A stretch of 64,000 bases of DNA from WHSW01 sp963851045 (GTDB lineage: Bacteria; Actinomycetota; Thermoleophilia; Solirubrobacterales; 70-9): assembly GCA_963851045.1 (NCBI GenBank), contig CAWKNC010000002.1, positions 1,302,001-1,366,000 on the forward strand, given 5' to 3'. Position 1 is the first letter of the stretch. Every line of letters begins with the position of its first letter. Both the position numbers and the translations under genes were made by a program. The notes under the pieces were generated by a model that made no database searches, was not told where the DNA came from, and saw only the letters and a list, made by a program, of their open reading frames with translations. Below are positions 51,170 to 60,141 of this stretch, in pieces.

Positions 51170-51238
51170 CTGCGGGCCAGGGACTCGAACCCCAATTTCT
51201 GCTCCAGAGGCAGCGTGTTGCCATTACACCAGCCCGCA
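51170..51238 (-). tRNA. tRNA-Gln (anticodon CUG)
   Basis: On the minus strand the acceptor arms TGCGGGC and GCCCGCA pair fully, the D arm is GTG-TAATGGCAA-CAC, the anticodon loop CTCTGGA gives CTG, and the T arm has the loop TTCGAGT. CCA is not encoded. It is short (about 69 bases) with a weak first pair in the anticodon stem (G:A), so structure should be checked by a covariance search. Confidence 0.9.
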
Positions 51239-51294
51239 ACGAATGCGTGACGGTTCGTCACGCAACCAACCTAGCGGAGGCCCGCCGCAGGCGG

Positions 51295-52530
51295 CTACCG
51301 GCCGATCGATTCCAGCTCTGATTCGACGTCGGCGAGAGCGTCCTTGGCGGCTGAAATGTCCGCCCCGGTCTCGATCAGCGTGCGCGCGTGGACCAGGTCC
51401 TCGGAGCGTCCAACTGCGAGCACCCCCTTAACCGCGCCGGCCTCCAGGTACCACGCGCTGAACTCGCCGCTGTCGCGATCACCGCGCCAAACGACCTCAT
51501 CCCAGTCGCTTGCCGGACCGACGTATTCGAGCGAGGCCCAGTCCGCCAAGTCACTGAAGAAGTACGGCACCTCGCGGTAGGGCTCCTCCGAGCCGAGCAT
51601 GGCCTTGGCGACGTGGCGACCCTGCTGCAAGGCAACGTCCCAGTGCTCCACGCGCAAGCGCCGCCCATGGACGACGCTGTCGTAGGAGCAAACATCGCCG
51701 GCGGCGAAGATGCCGTCCACCGAACTCTCGAGCTTTGAGTCGCAGACGATCCCGTCATCGACCTCGAGCCCGGCCCGTTCGGCAAGCATCACATCGGGCC
51801 GAACGCCGGCGCCGATGACGACCATGTCGGCCTCCACGGTCGTGCCCTTCTTGGTCAGCACCGCCTGGACGCTGCCATCCCCCTCGAAGGCCTCGACCTC
51901 CTCGCCGCCGCGCAGCTCCACCCCGTGCTCTAAAAGCCGGTCGTGGAAGAACTGCCCAGCCTCCTCCCCAAACGTCCGCGAGAGCGCAACCTCCTCCAGC
52001 ATCACGATCGTCACCTCGACGCCCATCGCGCGAAGCGACGCCGCCACCTCGGTGCCGATGTAGCTCCCACCGATCACCGCGACCCGGCTGGCGGACTTCG
52101 CCTCCTCGCGGATCGCGTCCGAGTTGCCGAACGCGCGCAGGTAATGAATGTTCTCCAGCTCGGCGCCCTCGAGACGCAGGATGTTCACGTTCGCGCCGGT
52201 GGCGAGCAGCGCCTTGTCGAACGCGACCTCCTCCCCACCCTGCAACTTCGCCGTGCGCGCCTTCGCATCGAGCGCCATCACGTTCGTCCTCGTCTTCAGC
52301 TCGACGTCGTTGTCGCCGTACCACTCGATCGGGTTGACGTGAGCATCCGCGCGCTCCGCCTCGCCGCGCAGGTACTCCTTCGACAGCGGCGGACGCTCAT
52401 ACGGTGGCTCCTGCTCACGGGTGCAGACAAGGATCGACCCATCCGCCCCCTGCTTGCGCAACTCTGAAGCGCAGTACCCAGCCGCCAGGCCCCCGCCGAC
52501 GATGAGGAAATCAACCGAACGGTCAGGCAT
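51295..52530 (-). CDS. Ferredoxin-reductase-like FAD/NAD(P) oxidoreductase
   Basis: A 411-residue flavoprotein. FAD motif VGGGLAAGYCASELR, NAD(P) motif VIGGSYIGTEVAASL, second FAD motif GIFAAGDVCSY, and a C-terminal Reductase_C-type domain. It belongs to the rubredoxin/ferredoxin reductase family that passes electrons from NAD(P)H to iron-sulfur or P450 systems. The ATG at 52530 overlaps the TrkA gene stop by eight bases. The electron acceptor is not encoded here. Confidence 0.92.
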   Translation of the reverse strand: MPDRSVDFLIVGGGLAAGYCASELRKQGADGSILVCTREQEPPYERPPLSKEYLRGEAERADAHVNPIEWYGDNDVELKTRTNVMALDAKARTAKLQGGEEVAFDKALLATGANVNILRLEGAELENIHYLRAFGNSDAIREEAKSASRVAVIGGSYIGTEVAASLRAMGVEVTIVMLEEVALSRTFGEEAGQFFHDRLLEHGVELRGGEEVEAFEGDGSVQAVLTKKGTTVEADMVVIGAGVRPDVMLAERAGLEVDDGIVCDSKLESSVDGIFAAGDVCSYDSVVHGRRLRVEHWDVALQQGRHVAKAMLGSEEPYREVPYFFSDLADWASLEYVGPASDWDEVVWRGDRDSGEFSAWYLEAGAVKGVLAVGRSEDLVHARTLIETGADISAAKDALADVESELESIGR

Positions 52531-53212
52531 CGGCCGTAGCGACGTCCGGCCCGAAGTACGCGGTCAGATCCTCCTCGACGCGCGGGTCGAGCACGGCGAG
52601 GATCTCGTCCCCGCGCTGCAGAACCGTTTCCGCGTTCGGGACGAACCCCGTGCCGTCGCGCAGGACCGAGATCAACAGGCTGCCCTCCGGCATCTCCAGA
52701 TCCGAGACGCGGATGCCGGCGGCCTTCGAATCCTTCGGCAGCTCCATCTCGATGATCTCGAGTCGCTGCTCCGGGAGATCGAGCAGATGGACCAGGCCGT
52801 ACTCCGGCACCTCATGCTCGATCAGACGCAGAATCAGATCGGTCGCCGAGACCACCGGCTTGACGCCGAGCAACTCGAAGTGCTCACGGTTGCGCGGGTT
52901 GTTGACGCGGGCGATGATGCGCTCGACGAGGTACTTCTCCTTCGCGACCTGGCAGATCAGCATGTTGTCCTCGTCATCGCCGGTGACCGCGATCACCATG
53001 TCAGCGCGCGAAATACCGGCCCGTTCGAGCACCCAGAGCTCAGACGCATCCCCATATTGGATGTTGTGCTCGAGCTCCTGCTCGACCGTGAGGTAGCGCT
53101 CGCGGTTCGCCTCGATCAGGGTCACCTCGTTGTCCTTCTCGATCAGCTCGCGCGCCAAGTTCCAGCCAACCTTGCCCGCCCCAACGATGATGATGTACTG
53201 GCGGATCGCCAC
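52523..53212 (-). CDS. TrkA-type K+ regulator, RCK N + C domains
   Basis: A 229-residue protein: RCK_N domain with NAD motif IIIVGAGKVGWNLARELIE and SELWVLERAGISRADMVIAVTGDDEDNMLIC, then a TrkA_C domain (about 140-225). It resembles the NAD/ATP-sensing subunits that gate Trk/Ktr potassium uptake. The GTG at 53212 is ten bases after the stop of the first TrkA-like gene. It forms a tandem pair with it. Confidence 0.92.
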   Translation of the reverse strand: MAIRQYIIIVGAGKVGWNLARELIEKDNEVTLIEANRERYLTVEQELEHNIQYGDASELWVLERAGISRADMVIAVTGDDEDNMLICQVAKEKYLVERIIARVNNPRNREHFELLGVKPVVSATDLILRLIEHEVPEYGLVHLLDLPEQRLEIIEMELPKDSKAAGIRVSDLEMPEGSLLISVLRDGTGFVPNAETVLQRGDEILAVLDPRVEEDLTAYFGPDVATADA

Positions 53213-53222
53213 TAGCGCCCCG

Positions 53223-53702
53223 TCACTCGTCGGCGTCCTCGTGGTCGACGGCGCCAACCGGCACGCCGCTCTCACGGTCCGCCGCCTCACGGATCTTCCT
53301 CTCGAGCCCGTCGATCGCGTCGCGCGTTGGGCAGATCGTCTCGAGGCCCTGCTCGGCGTACCACTTCGCCCGGTATGGGTCGAGCACGCGAGCGATCACC
53401 CTGGGGACCTCGAACCGGCGCTTGGCGATCTGGGCGATGATGATGTTCGTGTTGTCGCCGTTGGTCGAGGCGACGAAGACGTCGGCCCGGTCGATTCCCG
53501 CTCCCGTCAGCGCCTCAATCTCGAGAGCAGTGCCGACGGTGAAATGGCCACCGAGGTCCTCCCACGGCTTGTCGAGACCGATCTCGAGTCGCGCATGCGA
53601 CTCCGGATCCTCATCCAGGCAGGAAACCTCGTGCCCCTCGGCCAACATGGTGCGGGCAACCGAGGATCCGACCCGGCCCACCCCGACAATCATCACGAAC
53701 AT
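53223..53702 (-). CDS. TrkA-type K+ regulator, RCK N domain only
   Basis: A 159-residue RCK_N protein: MIVGVGRVGSSVARTMLAEGHEVSCLDEDPES and ALTGAGIDRADVFVASTNGDNTNIIIAQIA. It lacks the C-terminal RCK domain of the neighbour, so it may work as a heteromer with it. The C-terminus is short and acidic. It starts 32 bases after the stop of an APC-type transporter gene. Confidence 0.92.
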   Translation of the reverse strand: MFVMIVGVGRVGSSVARTMLAEGHEVSCLDEDPESHARLEIGLDKPWEDLGGHFTVGTALEIEALTGAGIDRADVFVASTNGDNTNIIIAQIAKRRFEVPRVIARVLDPYRAKWYAEQGLETICPTRDAIDGLERKIREAADRESGVPVGAVDHEDADE

Positions 53703-53733
53703 TCGCGGGATACTAGAGGCCGATGGGGGTTAC

Positions 53734-55734
53734 CTAGCTCAAGGTCGGCGGCGTCCCGGGCGAGCGCCGCGCCGACGCCTCGGTGGCCGGGGCCGTGACC
53801 AAGACGCGGCATGGCGCCCTGCGCAGGACATGCTCGGTAACTGGGCCGATCTCCGCCGGGCGCAGACCACCGATTCCGCCAAGGATCGCACCCCCCTTGA
53901 TCTGCGTTGGCGGCTCCGCGCCCATCACGATGACCTCGACGCGGCGCGTACGCGCCGCGTCGACGATGCCGCCACCTATCGTTCGCGCGCGAATCACCGA
54001 AGGGTGCACCTCCACCGTCTCGTACTCCTCACCCACCTCCTTCGCGCGTTCCAGCGCCCTGTTCGCAAGCTCGGCCCGGTCTCGCGGCGGGGGCGAGTCG
54101 AGCGGAACCGTGAGCGGCAGGTCAATCACGTAAATCACCTCGAGCCGTGGCGCCGGACCGCGGTCACCACCGGTTGCCGCCGCCAGCCTGCCCGCGGTCC
54201 CAACGATGTCGTCATCGAGGCTCGTGCCGAAGACCGGAACCAAAATGTCGCCGTACTCGACCGCTCGGGTGTCCTTGACGAGCGCCTCCTCGGGCACCTC
54301 GATTCGCTGGCCCAGCCCGGTCCCCTCGACCCCCTTGCGATAGATCACATAGGCAGTGATGCCGAAGACCATCCAGCCCGTTCCAACCCAGCGAGCGGTG
54401 TCGTGAAAGCCGAGAATGCTCACCCAGGCAAGTGCGGTGAGCACGGCGGCGGCAATCGTCGGTAGCGGAAGCCGATAGCCGCGCCACGAGATCTCGAAGG
54501 GGACACGAAACGGTCTCGGAGCATCCGGCTCGGTCACCCGCAATCGCAGAATCGAAACGTGCGCGATCGTGAAGGCAATCGTCGCCCCAAAGGCGAAAAG
54601 ACCACCGAGCAACTCGACGTCACTCGGGAGCACGAGGCCAAACGCCGCCACTGCGAATACCCCGATCGCGACGTGAGGGGTGCGAAAGCTACGGTTCAGC
54701 TTGCCCAGCCAGCTGGGGATCTGGCGACTCGTCGCCATCACGTACACATGCCGCGAAAGTCCCAGCATGGCGGTGTTCGCAGCCCAGATCAGCGCCACGG
54801 GGACGATCGCGACAACCGCCACCTCCATTGCCGTCGCGACCCACGGCGGGTCGAAGCTCTGAACGATCCCGAGAACCGGATTCTCGAGAAAGCGCGCGCC
54901 GAGCTCCGTCTGAAAGCCGCCGGAAACCGGCTCGACCGGCACTGCCATCAACGCGACGACCGTCACGCCGAAATAGATCAACGGCACGAGCGCGGCGGCG
55001 ACGACCACTAGCTTGCGCAGCTCCCCCGGCCTTGCATCGATCGGGGGGGCCAGCGTCGCCGCCGCCTCGATTCCCGCGAAGGCAACCGTGGCGATCACGC
55101 CGGCGTAGATCAGGTTCTCGAAGCTCGGGTTACCAAAGGCATTGAAGGGGTCGAGGTCCACGGTGAGCACGTCGAGGTCGAACGAAGTGACCAGGCCGAC
55201 GCCGATCACGGCCATGAGAAGAGCCAGGCCGGCCAGCGAGATCACATTGAGCAAACGCTGACGGCGAATCCCGCTCCCGGCGATCGTCAGGGCGCTGATC
55301 AGCACGATCACCACGCCAGCCGCGGCAATCTCGCCCCCCGAGTGCCCGAACCCAGACCACAGCGGAGTCAGGTAATGAGGCACCGAGAGCGCCGCCAGCG
55401 CAATCACGATCACGTAATCGATGAGGATCGCCCAGCCAGCGATGAAGCTGACCATCTCGTTGTGGAAGGCCCGTCGCGCGAACGTCGACGAACCACCCCG
55501 CTCCGGGATCATCCCCTCGCCCTCGACGTAGGTGAGCGTGTTGAGCAGGAAGACGAGCCCGACTCCCAGGAAGATCAGCGGTGTGAGGCCAAGGCCGCGA
55601 TCGGCGACCAGCCCCAGCGAGAAGTACAGGGAGAAGCCGACGGACGAGAAGGCAACGGCGAAGAGCACGGGGACTCCGAACCAGCGCCGAGTGATCGGCG
55701 AGCGCTCGCGCCCGGAGCGGAACGGATCGATCAA
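53734..55734 (-). CDS. APC-superfamily transporter with universal-stress C-domain
   Basis: A 666-residue membrane protein. About twelve spans in an APC (LeuT-type) fold: FAVAFSSVGFSLYFSLGLVADRGLGL, PERGGSSTFARRAFHNEMVSFIAGW and LSRHVYVMATSRQIP. After residue about 490 follows a cytoplasmic USP-like domain (YGDILVPVFGTSL, VEVIVMGAEPP, APCRVLVTAP). Membership of this architecture with KimA-type K+ importers is a possibility; amino acid transport is the other. It overlaps the upstream 67-residue gene by four bases. Confidence 0.88.
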   Translation of the reverse strand: MIDPFRSGRERSPITRRWFGVPVLFAVAFSSVGFSLYFSLGLVADRGLGLTPLIFLGVGLVFLLNTLTYVEGEGMIPERGGSSTFARRAFHNEMVSFIAGWAILIDYVIVIALAALSVPHYLTPLWSGFGHSGGEIAAAGVVIVLISALTIAGSGIRRQRLLNVISLAGLALLMAVIGVGLVTSFDLDVLTVDLDPFNAFGNPSFENLIYAGVIATVAFAGIEAAATLAPPIDARPGELRKLVVVAAALVPLIYFGVTVVALMAVPVEPVSGGFQTELGARFLENPVLGIVQSFDPPWVATAMEVAVVAIVPVALIWAANTAMLGLSRHVYVMATSRQIPSWLGKLNRSFRTPHVAIGVFAVAAFGLVLPSDVELLGGLFAFGATIAFTIAHVSILRLRVTEPDAPRPFRVPFEISWRGYRLPLPTIAAAVLTALAWVSILGFHDTARWVGTGWMVFGITAYVIYRKGVEGTGLGQRIEVPEEALVKDTRAVEYGDILVPVFGTSLDDDIVGTAGRLAAATGGDRGPAPRLEVIYVIDLPLTVPLDSPPPRDRAELANRALERAKEVGEEYETVEVHPSVIRARTIGGGIVDAARTRRVEVIVMGAEPPTQIKGGAILGGIGGLRPAEIGPVTEHVLRRAPCRVLVTAPATEASARRSPGTPPTLS

Positions 55735-55934
55735 TCGAATGTGCCTCGCCGCGACAGGTAGAGCCGCGCCGCACCAAGGCCCGTGAAGCCGAGACCGAGC
55801 CAGAAGCCAAGCGAGAGCGGCCCACCGCCGTTCGTCAGCGTCACGACCAAAATCGCGAGGCCGAAGCCGGCGATCACGACCGCAAAGGCGCGCGTCACGA
55901 ATCGATAGATCGCATCAGGGGCGGGGTCCGACAT
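55731..55934 (-). CDS. Small two-span membrane protein
   Basis: A 67-residue protein with two hydrophobic segments (FAVVIAGFGLAILVVTLT and LGFWLGLGFTGLGAARLYL). Its stop overlaps the start of the APC transporter gene by four bases (ATGA), implying coupled expression. It may be an accessory subunit. No family recognised. Confidence 0.7.
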   Translation of the reverse strand: MSDPAPDAIYRFVTRAFAVVIAGFGLAILVVTLTNGGGPLSLGFWLGLGFTGLGAARLYLSRRGTFD

Positions 55935-55962
55935 GTCGGCGATTGTAGGTCGGCTTGGAGGC

Positions 55963-57873
55963 CTAGCCGCTCAGGACTCCGGCGGGGGCTTCGGGGGCCG
56001 CGCCGTCGGCCTCCTCACCCGGGTTGGCGGCGACGATCACCCGGCAAGGCCGCTTGGCGAGCACGGTCTGAAGTGCCTTGCCATAGAGGGGCGCGGCACC
56101 CCGATACCGCAGGGGCATCACGATCGCGGCCGCGTCGATTTCCTGAGCCTCCTCGACGATTGCCTGGCCCGCCTGGCCCGCCCGAACGTGACGCACGCTC
56201 CCGGAGACGCGGCGGCCGCAGATCAACTTCCCGCGCTCGATCTTCGACTGCGCGGCGCTGTCGAGCTCGTCGAGGCGAGCATCGATCGGAAGGTTCGCCG
56301 GAACCGTCACGAGCGAGACCACATGAATCGCTCGCGCGCGGCGCGCGGCGAGGGCCTTAGCCGTCGCCACGGCCTCCTCAGAAAACGGATCGTCCTGATC
56401 AAAGGCGACCAGCACACTTCGGTACTCCACCTCCTCGACCCCGAGCGGGGTCAGCGAGGCGACCTTGACCGTCTGGGCCAGGCGCAGGCCCTGGCGTCGG
56501 CGATAGAGGACATAGAGGCTGATCCCAAACAGCATCCAGATGCTGCCGATCACCAAGGTCCTCGTGTTCAGCGCCATCACCACAATCCAGGCCGAGAAGG
56601 TCCCGAGCCCGCCGATCAGCGCCGTCAGCGGCAGCACGGTCCCTCCGAGCCGAATGTTCAGAGGCGGCTTCCAAGGTCGCTCGCCATCGGGGACCTTGCG
56701 GCGCAGCTGCACGACCGCGGCGTGCGCAACCGTGAACGAGAGCATTGCTCCGAACGAGTACATCGTCGCCAGTAGCTCGGTCTCGCCGGGAAGCAAGGCA
56801 ACGGCTGAGACCGCGCCGAAGAGGATGATCGCCACGTAGGGCGTGTGGAAGCGCGGGTGGATCGAGCGCACGATCTCGGGCAGCTGGCGGTACTGGCCCA
56901 TCGAGAACGTGATCCGCGAGAGACCAATGAGACCCGCGTTGGTGGCGATGATGAGGATCACCGCGGCCAGGAGACCCACGTATACGCGCAACGCATCCGT
57001 GAGCCCCGCTGAGAGACCGAGGTTGTCGACGATCCCGAGCATCGGATTCTCCGCGTAGGTGGTCGCCAGCTCGGTCGTGTACTTGCCGCCCTCCTCGACG
57101 ACGGGCATCGCAGACAGGGCGACCATCGGGATCAACAGGAACAGGGTGAGGACCGCGACGAGCACGAGGCCCATCGCTCGGGGGACCGTGCGGGCGGCGT
57201 CGCGGGCCTCCTCCGACATATTCGAGAGGGTCTCGATCCCGGTGTAGGCGATCATCCCGATCGCGATCCCGAGTGCGAAATTGCCCCAGGTCGGCGCAAC
57301 GCCCCAGTTGATGTTCTCGACCAGGATGTCGGGGTCGAGCACCAGAGCGATGCCGATCACAACCAAGACCACCTGGGTCGCAAGGTCGGCGAGCGCCAAC
57401 ACGAGGTTGAGCCGCGCCGACTCCTTGCTGCCGATCACGTTGATCGCGATCAACAGCGCGATCAGGATCACCCCACCGATGACGTCCCCCGGGGCTCGCT
57501 CGAGCGGCTCCCACAGGACCGACAGGTAGTGGGGCACGAAGAACGCCGAGATCGCCACCGTGATCACGTAGTTGAGGACCTGCCCCCACGCGGCGAAGAA
57601 GCTGACCACCTCGTTGAAGGCGTGACGGGCGAAACTCGAGGAGCCGCCGGCCTCCGGGTACATCACCGTGGCCTCCGCGTAGGTCGCCGCGGTGCAGATG
57701 AAGATCAGGCCTGAGATCAAGAAGACGAGCGGGGTCAGCCCGAGTGCGAACACGGCGACGACACCGAGCGCGTAGTAGATCGACGAACCGACGTTCCCGT
57801 ACGCCGCCGAAAAAAGGGCACCGGTCCCGTGGACGCGCTTCAGCGCCGCCTCGCGTGGATGCCGCTCAGCCAT
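55963..57873 (-). CDS. APC-superfamily transporter with universal-stress C-domain, second copy
   Basis: A 636-residue paralog of the protein at 53734. Twelve spans: FSAAYGNVGSSIYYALGVVAVFALGLTPL, PEAGGSSSFARHAFNEVVSFFAAWG and IGLSRITFSMGQYRQLPEIV. The USP-like domain begins near residue 480 (YRSVLVAFDQDDPF, AIVMPLRYRGAAPLYGKAL, RPCRVIVAA). The start ATG at 57873 stands at the head of a seven-gene co-directional run (57873 to 51295). Regulation of the permease by nucleotide binding to the USP domain is a reasonable expectation. Confidence 0.88.
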   Translation of the reverse strand: MAERHPREAALKRVHGTGALFSAAYGNVGSSIYYALGVVAVFALGLTPLVFLISGLIFICTAATYAEATVMYPEAGGSSSFARHAFNEVVSFFAAWGQVLNYVITVAISAFFVPHYLSVLWEPLERAPGDVIGGVILIALLIAINVIGSKESARLNLVLALADLATQVVLVVIGIALVLDPDILVENINWGVAPTWGNFALGIAIGMIAYTGIETLSNMSEEARDAARTVPRAMGLVLVAVLTLFLLIPMVALSAMPVVEEGGKYTTELATTYAENPMLGIVDNLGLSAGLTDALRVYVGLLAAVILIIATNAGLIGLSRITFSMGQYRQLPEIVRSIHPRFHTPYVAIILFGAVSAVALLPGETELLATMYSFGAMLSFTVAHAAVVQLRRKVPDGERPWKPPLNIRLGGTVLPLTALIGGLGTFSAWIVVMALNTRTLVIGSIWMLFGISLYVLYRRRQGLRLAQTVKVASLTPLGVEEVEYRSVLVAFDQDDPFSEEAVATAKALAARRARAIHVVSLVTVPANLPIDARLDELDSAAQSKIERGKLICGRRVSGSVRHVRAGQAGQAIVEEAQEIDAAAIVMPLRYRGAAPLYGKALQTVLAKRPCRVIVAANPGEEADGAAPEAPAGVLSG

Positions 57874-57880
57874 CGACTAT

Positions 57881-58987
57881 CTAGATGCTAGGCGCGCGCC
57901 GGACGTGCTCCGGGCCCACCTGACTGGGTTCCGAGCATCCGAGTAGGACGAGGGCGAGCTCGATCTCCGAGCGGAAGATCTCGAGAACGCTCATCGCCCC
58001 CTCCTCGCCGCCGACCGCCAGCCCCCACAGCGGTGCCCGCCCGGCCAGCACGGCTCGGGCGCCCAGCGCGAGCGCGGTGACCACGTCCGTACCGCGGCGA
58101 ATGCCGCCGTCCATCAGTACCTCGCAGCGCCCGTCGACCGCCTCGACCGCCTCGGGCAGGATGTCCAGCGTTGCCGGAACCCCATCGAGCTGGCGGCCCC
58201 CGTGGTTGGAGACGACGATCGCCTTGGCGCCGTGCTCGACCGCGAGCGCCGCGTCAGCGCCCGTCTGGATCCCCTTGAGGATGATCGGAAGCGAGCAGTC
58301 CGAGGCGAGCGCCTCGAGCTCCTTCCAGGTGAGCGTGGGGTCGACGAGGCCGAAGACCTCCTGGACCGTCAGGGGCTCGTCCGAGCCGACCGCAGCGGTA
58401 ACCGCCGGGGCGTGGATGCCCGCGGGCAACGCGAACCCGGTGCGGAAGTCACGCTCGCGTCGTCCCGCCCGGGGGGCATCGACCGTGAGCACGATCGCCT
58501 CGTATCCACACTCCACCGCCTCGTCGATCATCGAGCGCGTGACGCCGCGGTCGCTGAAGCAATAGAGCTGAAACCAGCGGGGTGCCGGCGGTGCCTCCGC
58601 CGCGACCTCCGACGGGTGCGCCGTGGCCAGCGTCGAGAGGCACATGATCGTCCCCGCCGCTGCGGCGGCGCGGGCCATGCCGACCTCGCCATCGGGATCG
58701 ACGAGGCGCTGGAAGGCGACCGGCGCGACCAGCAGTGGCATCGAGACCTCCGTTCCGAGCACCGACGTTGCCGTCGTCACGTCAGCGACGTCGACGAGCA
58801 CACGCGGATGGAGAGTCCTGCGCGTGAACGCGGCGACGTTGTCGCGAAGAGTGCGTTCATCCCCCGCTCCACCGGCGAAGTAGCCATGCACCCCCGCCTC
58901 GAGGCGATCGGCCGCGAGCTGCTCGAAATCCCAGACGTTCACCGGTTCGGGTCCAGACACGGCGGCGACTATATGGTTCAGCGCCAT
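57881..58987 (-). CDS. FMN-dependent alpha-hydroxy acid oxidase/dehydrogenase
   Basis: A 368-residue TIM-barrel flavoenzyme: GYFAGGAGDERTLRDNVAAF, MPLLVAPVAFQRL, WFQLYCFSDRGV, and the FMN and catalytic loop VVSNHGGRQLDGVPAT with the base His. It oxidises a 2-hydroxy acid such as lactate or glycolate or a long-chain one; the acceptor (oxygen or quinone) cannot be told. The ATG at 58987 overlaps the ATG of the divergent DUF3089 gene (bases CATG at 58985-58988); later GTG starts are possible. Confidence 0.92.
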   Translation of the reverse strand: MALNHIVAAVSGPEPVNVWDFEQLAADRLEAGVHGYFAGGAGDERTLRDNVAAFTRRTLHPRVLVDVADVTTATSVLGTEVSMPLLVAPVAFQRLVDPDGEVGMARAAAAAGTIMCLSTLATAHPSEVAAEAPPAPRWFQLYCFSDRGVTRSMIDEAVECGYEAIVLTVDAPRAGRRERDFRTGFALPAGIHAPAVTAAVGSDEPLTVQEVFGLVDPTLTWKELEALASDCSLPIILKGIQTGADAALAVEHGAKAIVVSNHGGRQLDGVPATLDILPEAVEAVDGRCEVLMDGGIRRGTDVVTALALGARAVLAGRAPLWGLAVGGEEGAMSVLEIFRSEIELALVLLGCSEPSQVGPEHVRRAPSI

Positions 58988-60137
58988 GGGCCGGGGAGTG
59001 CTGCTTGTGGGATTGGCGATTGTGATCGCTGCGCTGCTGGCACCGAGCGCCCAGGCCAAGCCGCCGTCGGACACCGTTTGGCTCTGCCTTCCAGGCCAGC
59101 AGCCGAATCCATGCCGGGAAAGCAACGAGACCACGGTCACCGCCCCTGACGGGTCCGTGACTCTCGCGAACCCGAGGTTCGCGCGCAGGCCGAAGGTCGA
59201 CTGCTTCTACGTCTACCCGACGGTCAGCAGCCAGCCGACGACCAACGCCGACGAGTCGATAGATCCGGAGCAGATCGCGATCGCCCGCTACCAGGCGGCG
59301 CGCTTCTCGACGCAGTGCCGCGTTTACGCACCGATTTACCGCCAGCTGACGGTCGCCGCCCTCTTTGCGGGTTCGCGTGAAAGCCAGGCCGATGCCATCC
59401 GGCTCGCCTATTCGGACGTTCGTGCCGCCTGGCGCGACTACCTGGCCAATCACAACCGTGGTCGCCCGTTCGTGCTCATCGGCCACTCGCAGGGCACGGG
59501 GATGCTCACGGGATTGCTGCGTAAGCAGATCGAGCCGCGCCGGCGAGTCGTTAGGCGAATGGTCTCGGCATTGCTTCTGGGCGGCAATGTCACAACCGAA
59601 CGGGGCAGTGACACCGGCGGAAGCTTCCGACGAGTCCCGCTGTGCGAGAGCCCAGGGCAGATCGGATGCGTGGTCGCATACTCGATCTTCAACGAAACGC
59701 CGCCCGACAACACCAAGTACGGCCGCTCGGCCGGTCGATTCGCGGATGTCTTCGGTCTCCCGAGCGGGCCAGATCAGGAGGTCGCGTGCACCAACCCCGC
59801 CGACCTCTCCGGGACTCGGGGTCAGGTCGCGATCGATTCGCTGATTCGCACCGAGCGCTTCCCGGGTGCTCTCGGCGCCGGGTTGGTAATCCTCTATGGA
59901 GGTCCGCCGCCGACGGCGCCGACCCCCTGGCTCGTACCGCGCGACCGCTACACCGCCGAATGCGTGACCGAGAACGAAGCCCACGTCCTCATGGCCGCGG
60001 CGGTCGGCGACTCAAACCCGCTCAACCCGTCGCCGGACGCAACCTGGGGCCTCCACCTCGCCGACGTCAATCTGCCGCTCGGCAACCTCGTGAAACTGGT
60101 CAAGCGGCAAGCGAAGGCATACCTGCAGAAAGGCTGA
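58986..60137 (+). CDS. DUF3089 alpha/beta-hydrolase, secreted
   Basis: A 383-residue exported protein. Signal peptide (about 1-25), then the DUF3089 pattern: VDCFYVYPTVSSQ, RVYAPIYRQLT, RDYLANHNRGRPFVLIGHSQGTGML (nucleophile Ser in GHSQG). Likely an esterase or lipase acting outside the membrane; substrate unknown. A GTG in frame at 58998 is an alternative start given the extreme overlap with the divergent oxidase gene. Confidence 0.88.
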   Translation: MGRGVLLVGLAIVIAALLAPSAQAKPPSDTVWLCLPGQQPNPCRESNETTVTAPDGSVTLANPRFARRPKVDCFYVYPTVSSQPTTNADESIDPEQIAIARYQAARFSTQCRVYAPIYRQLTVAALFAGSRESQADAIRLAYSDVRAAWRDYLANHNRGRPFVLIGHSQGTGMLTGLLRKQIEPRRRVVRRMVSALLLGGNVTTERGSDTGGSFRRVPLCESPGQIGCVVAYSIFNETPPDNTKYGRSAGRFADVFGLPSGPDQEVACTNPADLSGTRGQVAIDSLIRTERFPGALGAGLVILYGGPPPTAPTPWLVPRDRYTAECVTENEAHVLMAAAVGDSNPLNPSPDATWGLHLADVNLPLGNLVKLVKRQAKAYLQKG

Positions 60138-60141
60138 ACCC

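Noticed and set aside
51170..51300. Possible integration (att) site at tRNA-Gln
   Set aside because: I could find no second copy of the tRNA 3' end and no integrase gene in the window.
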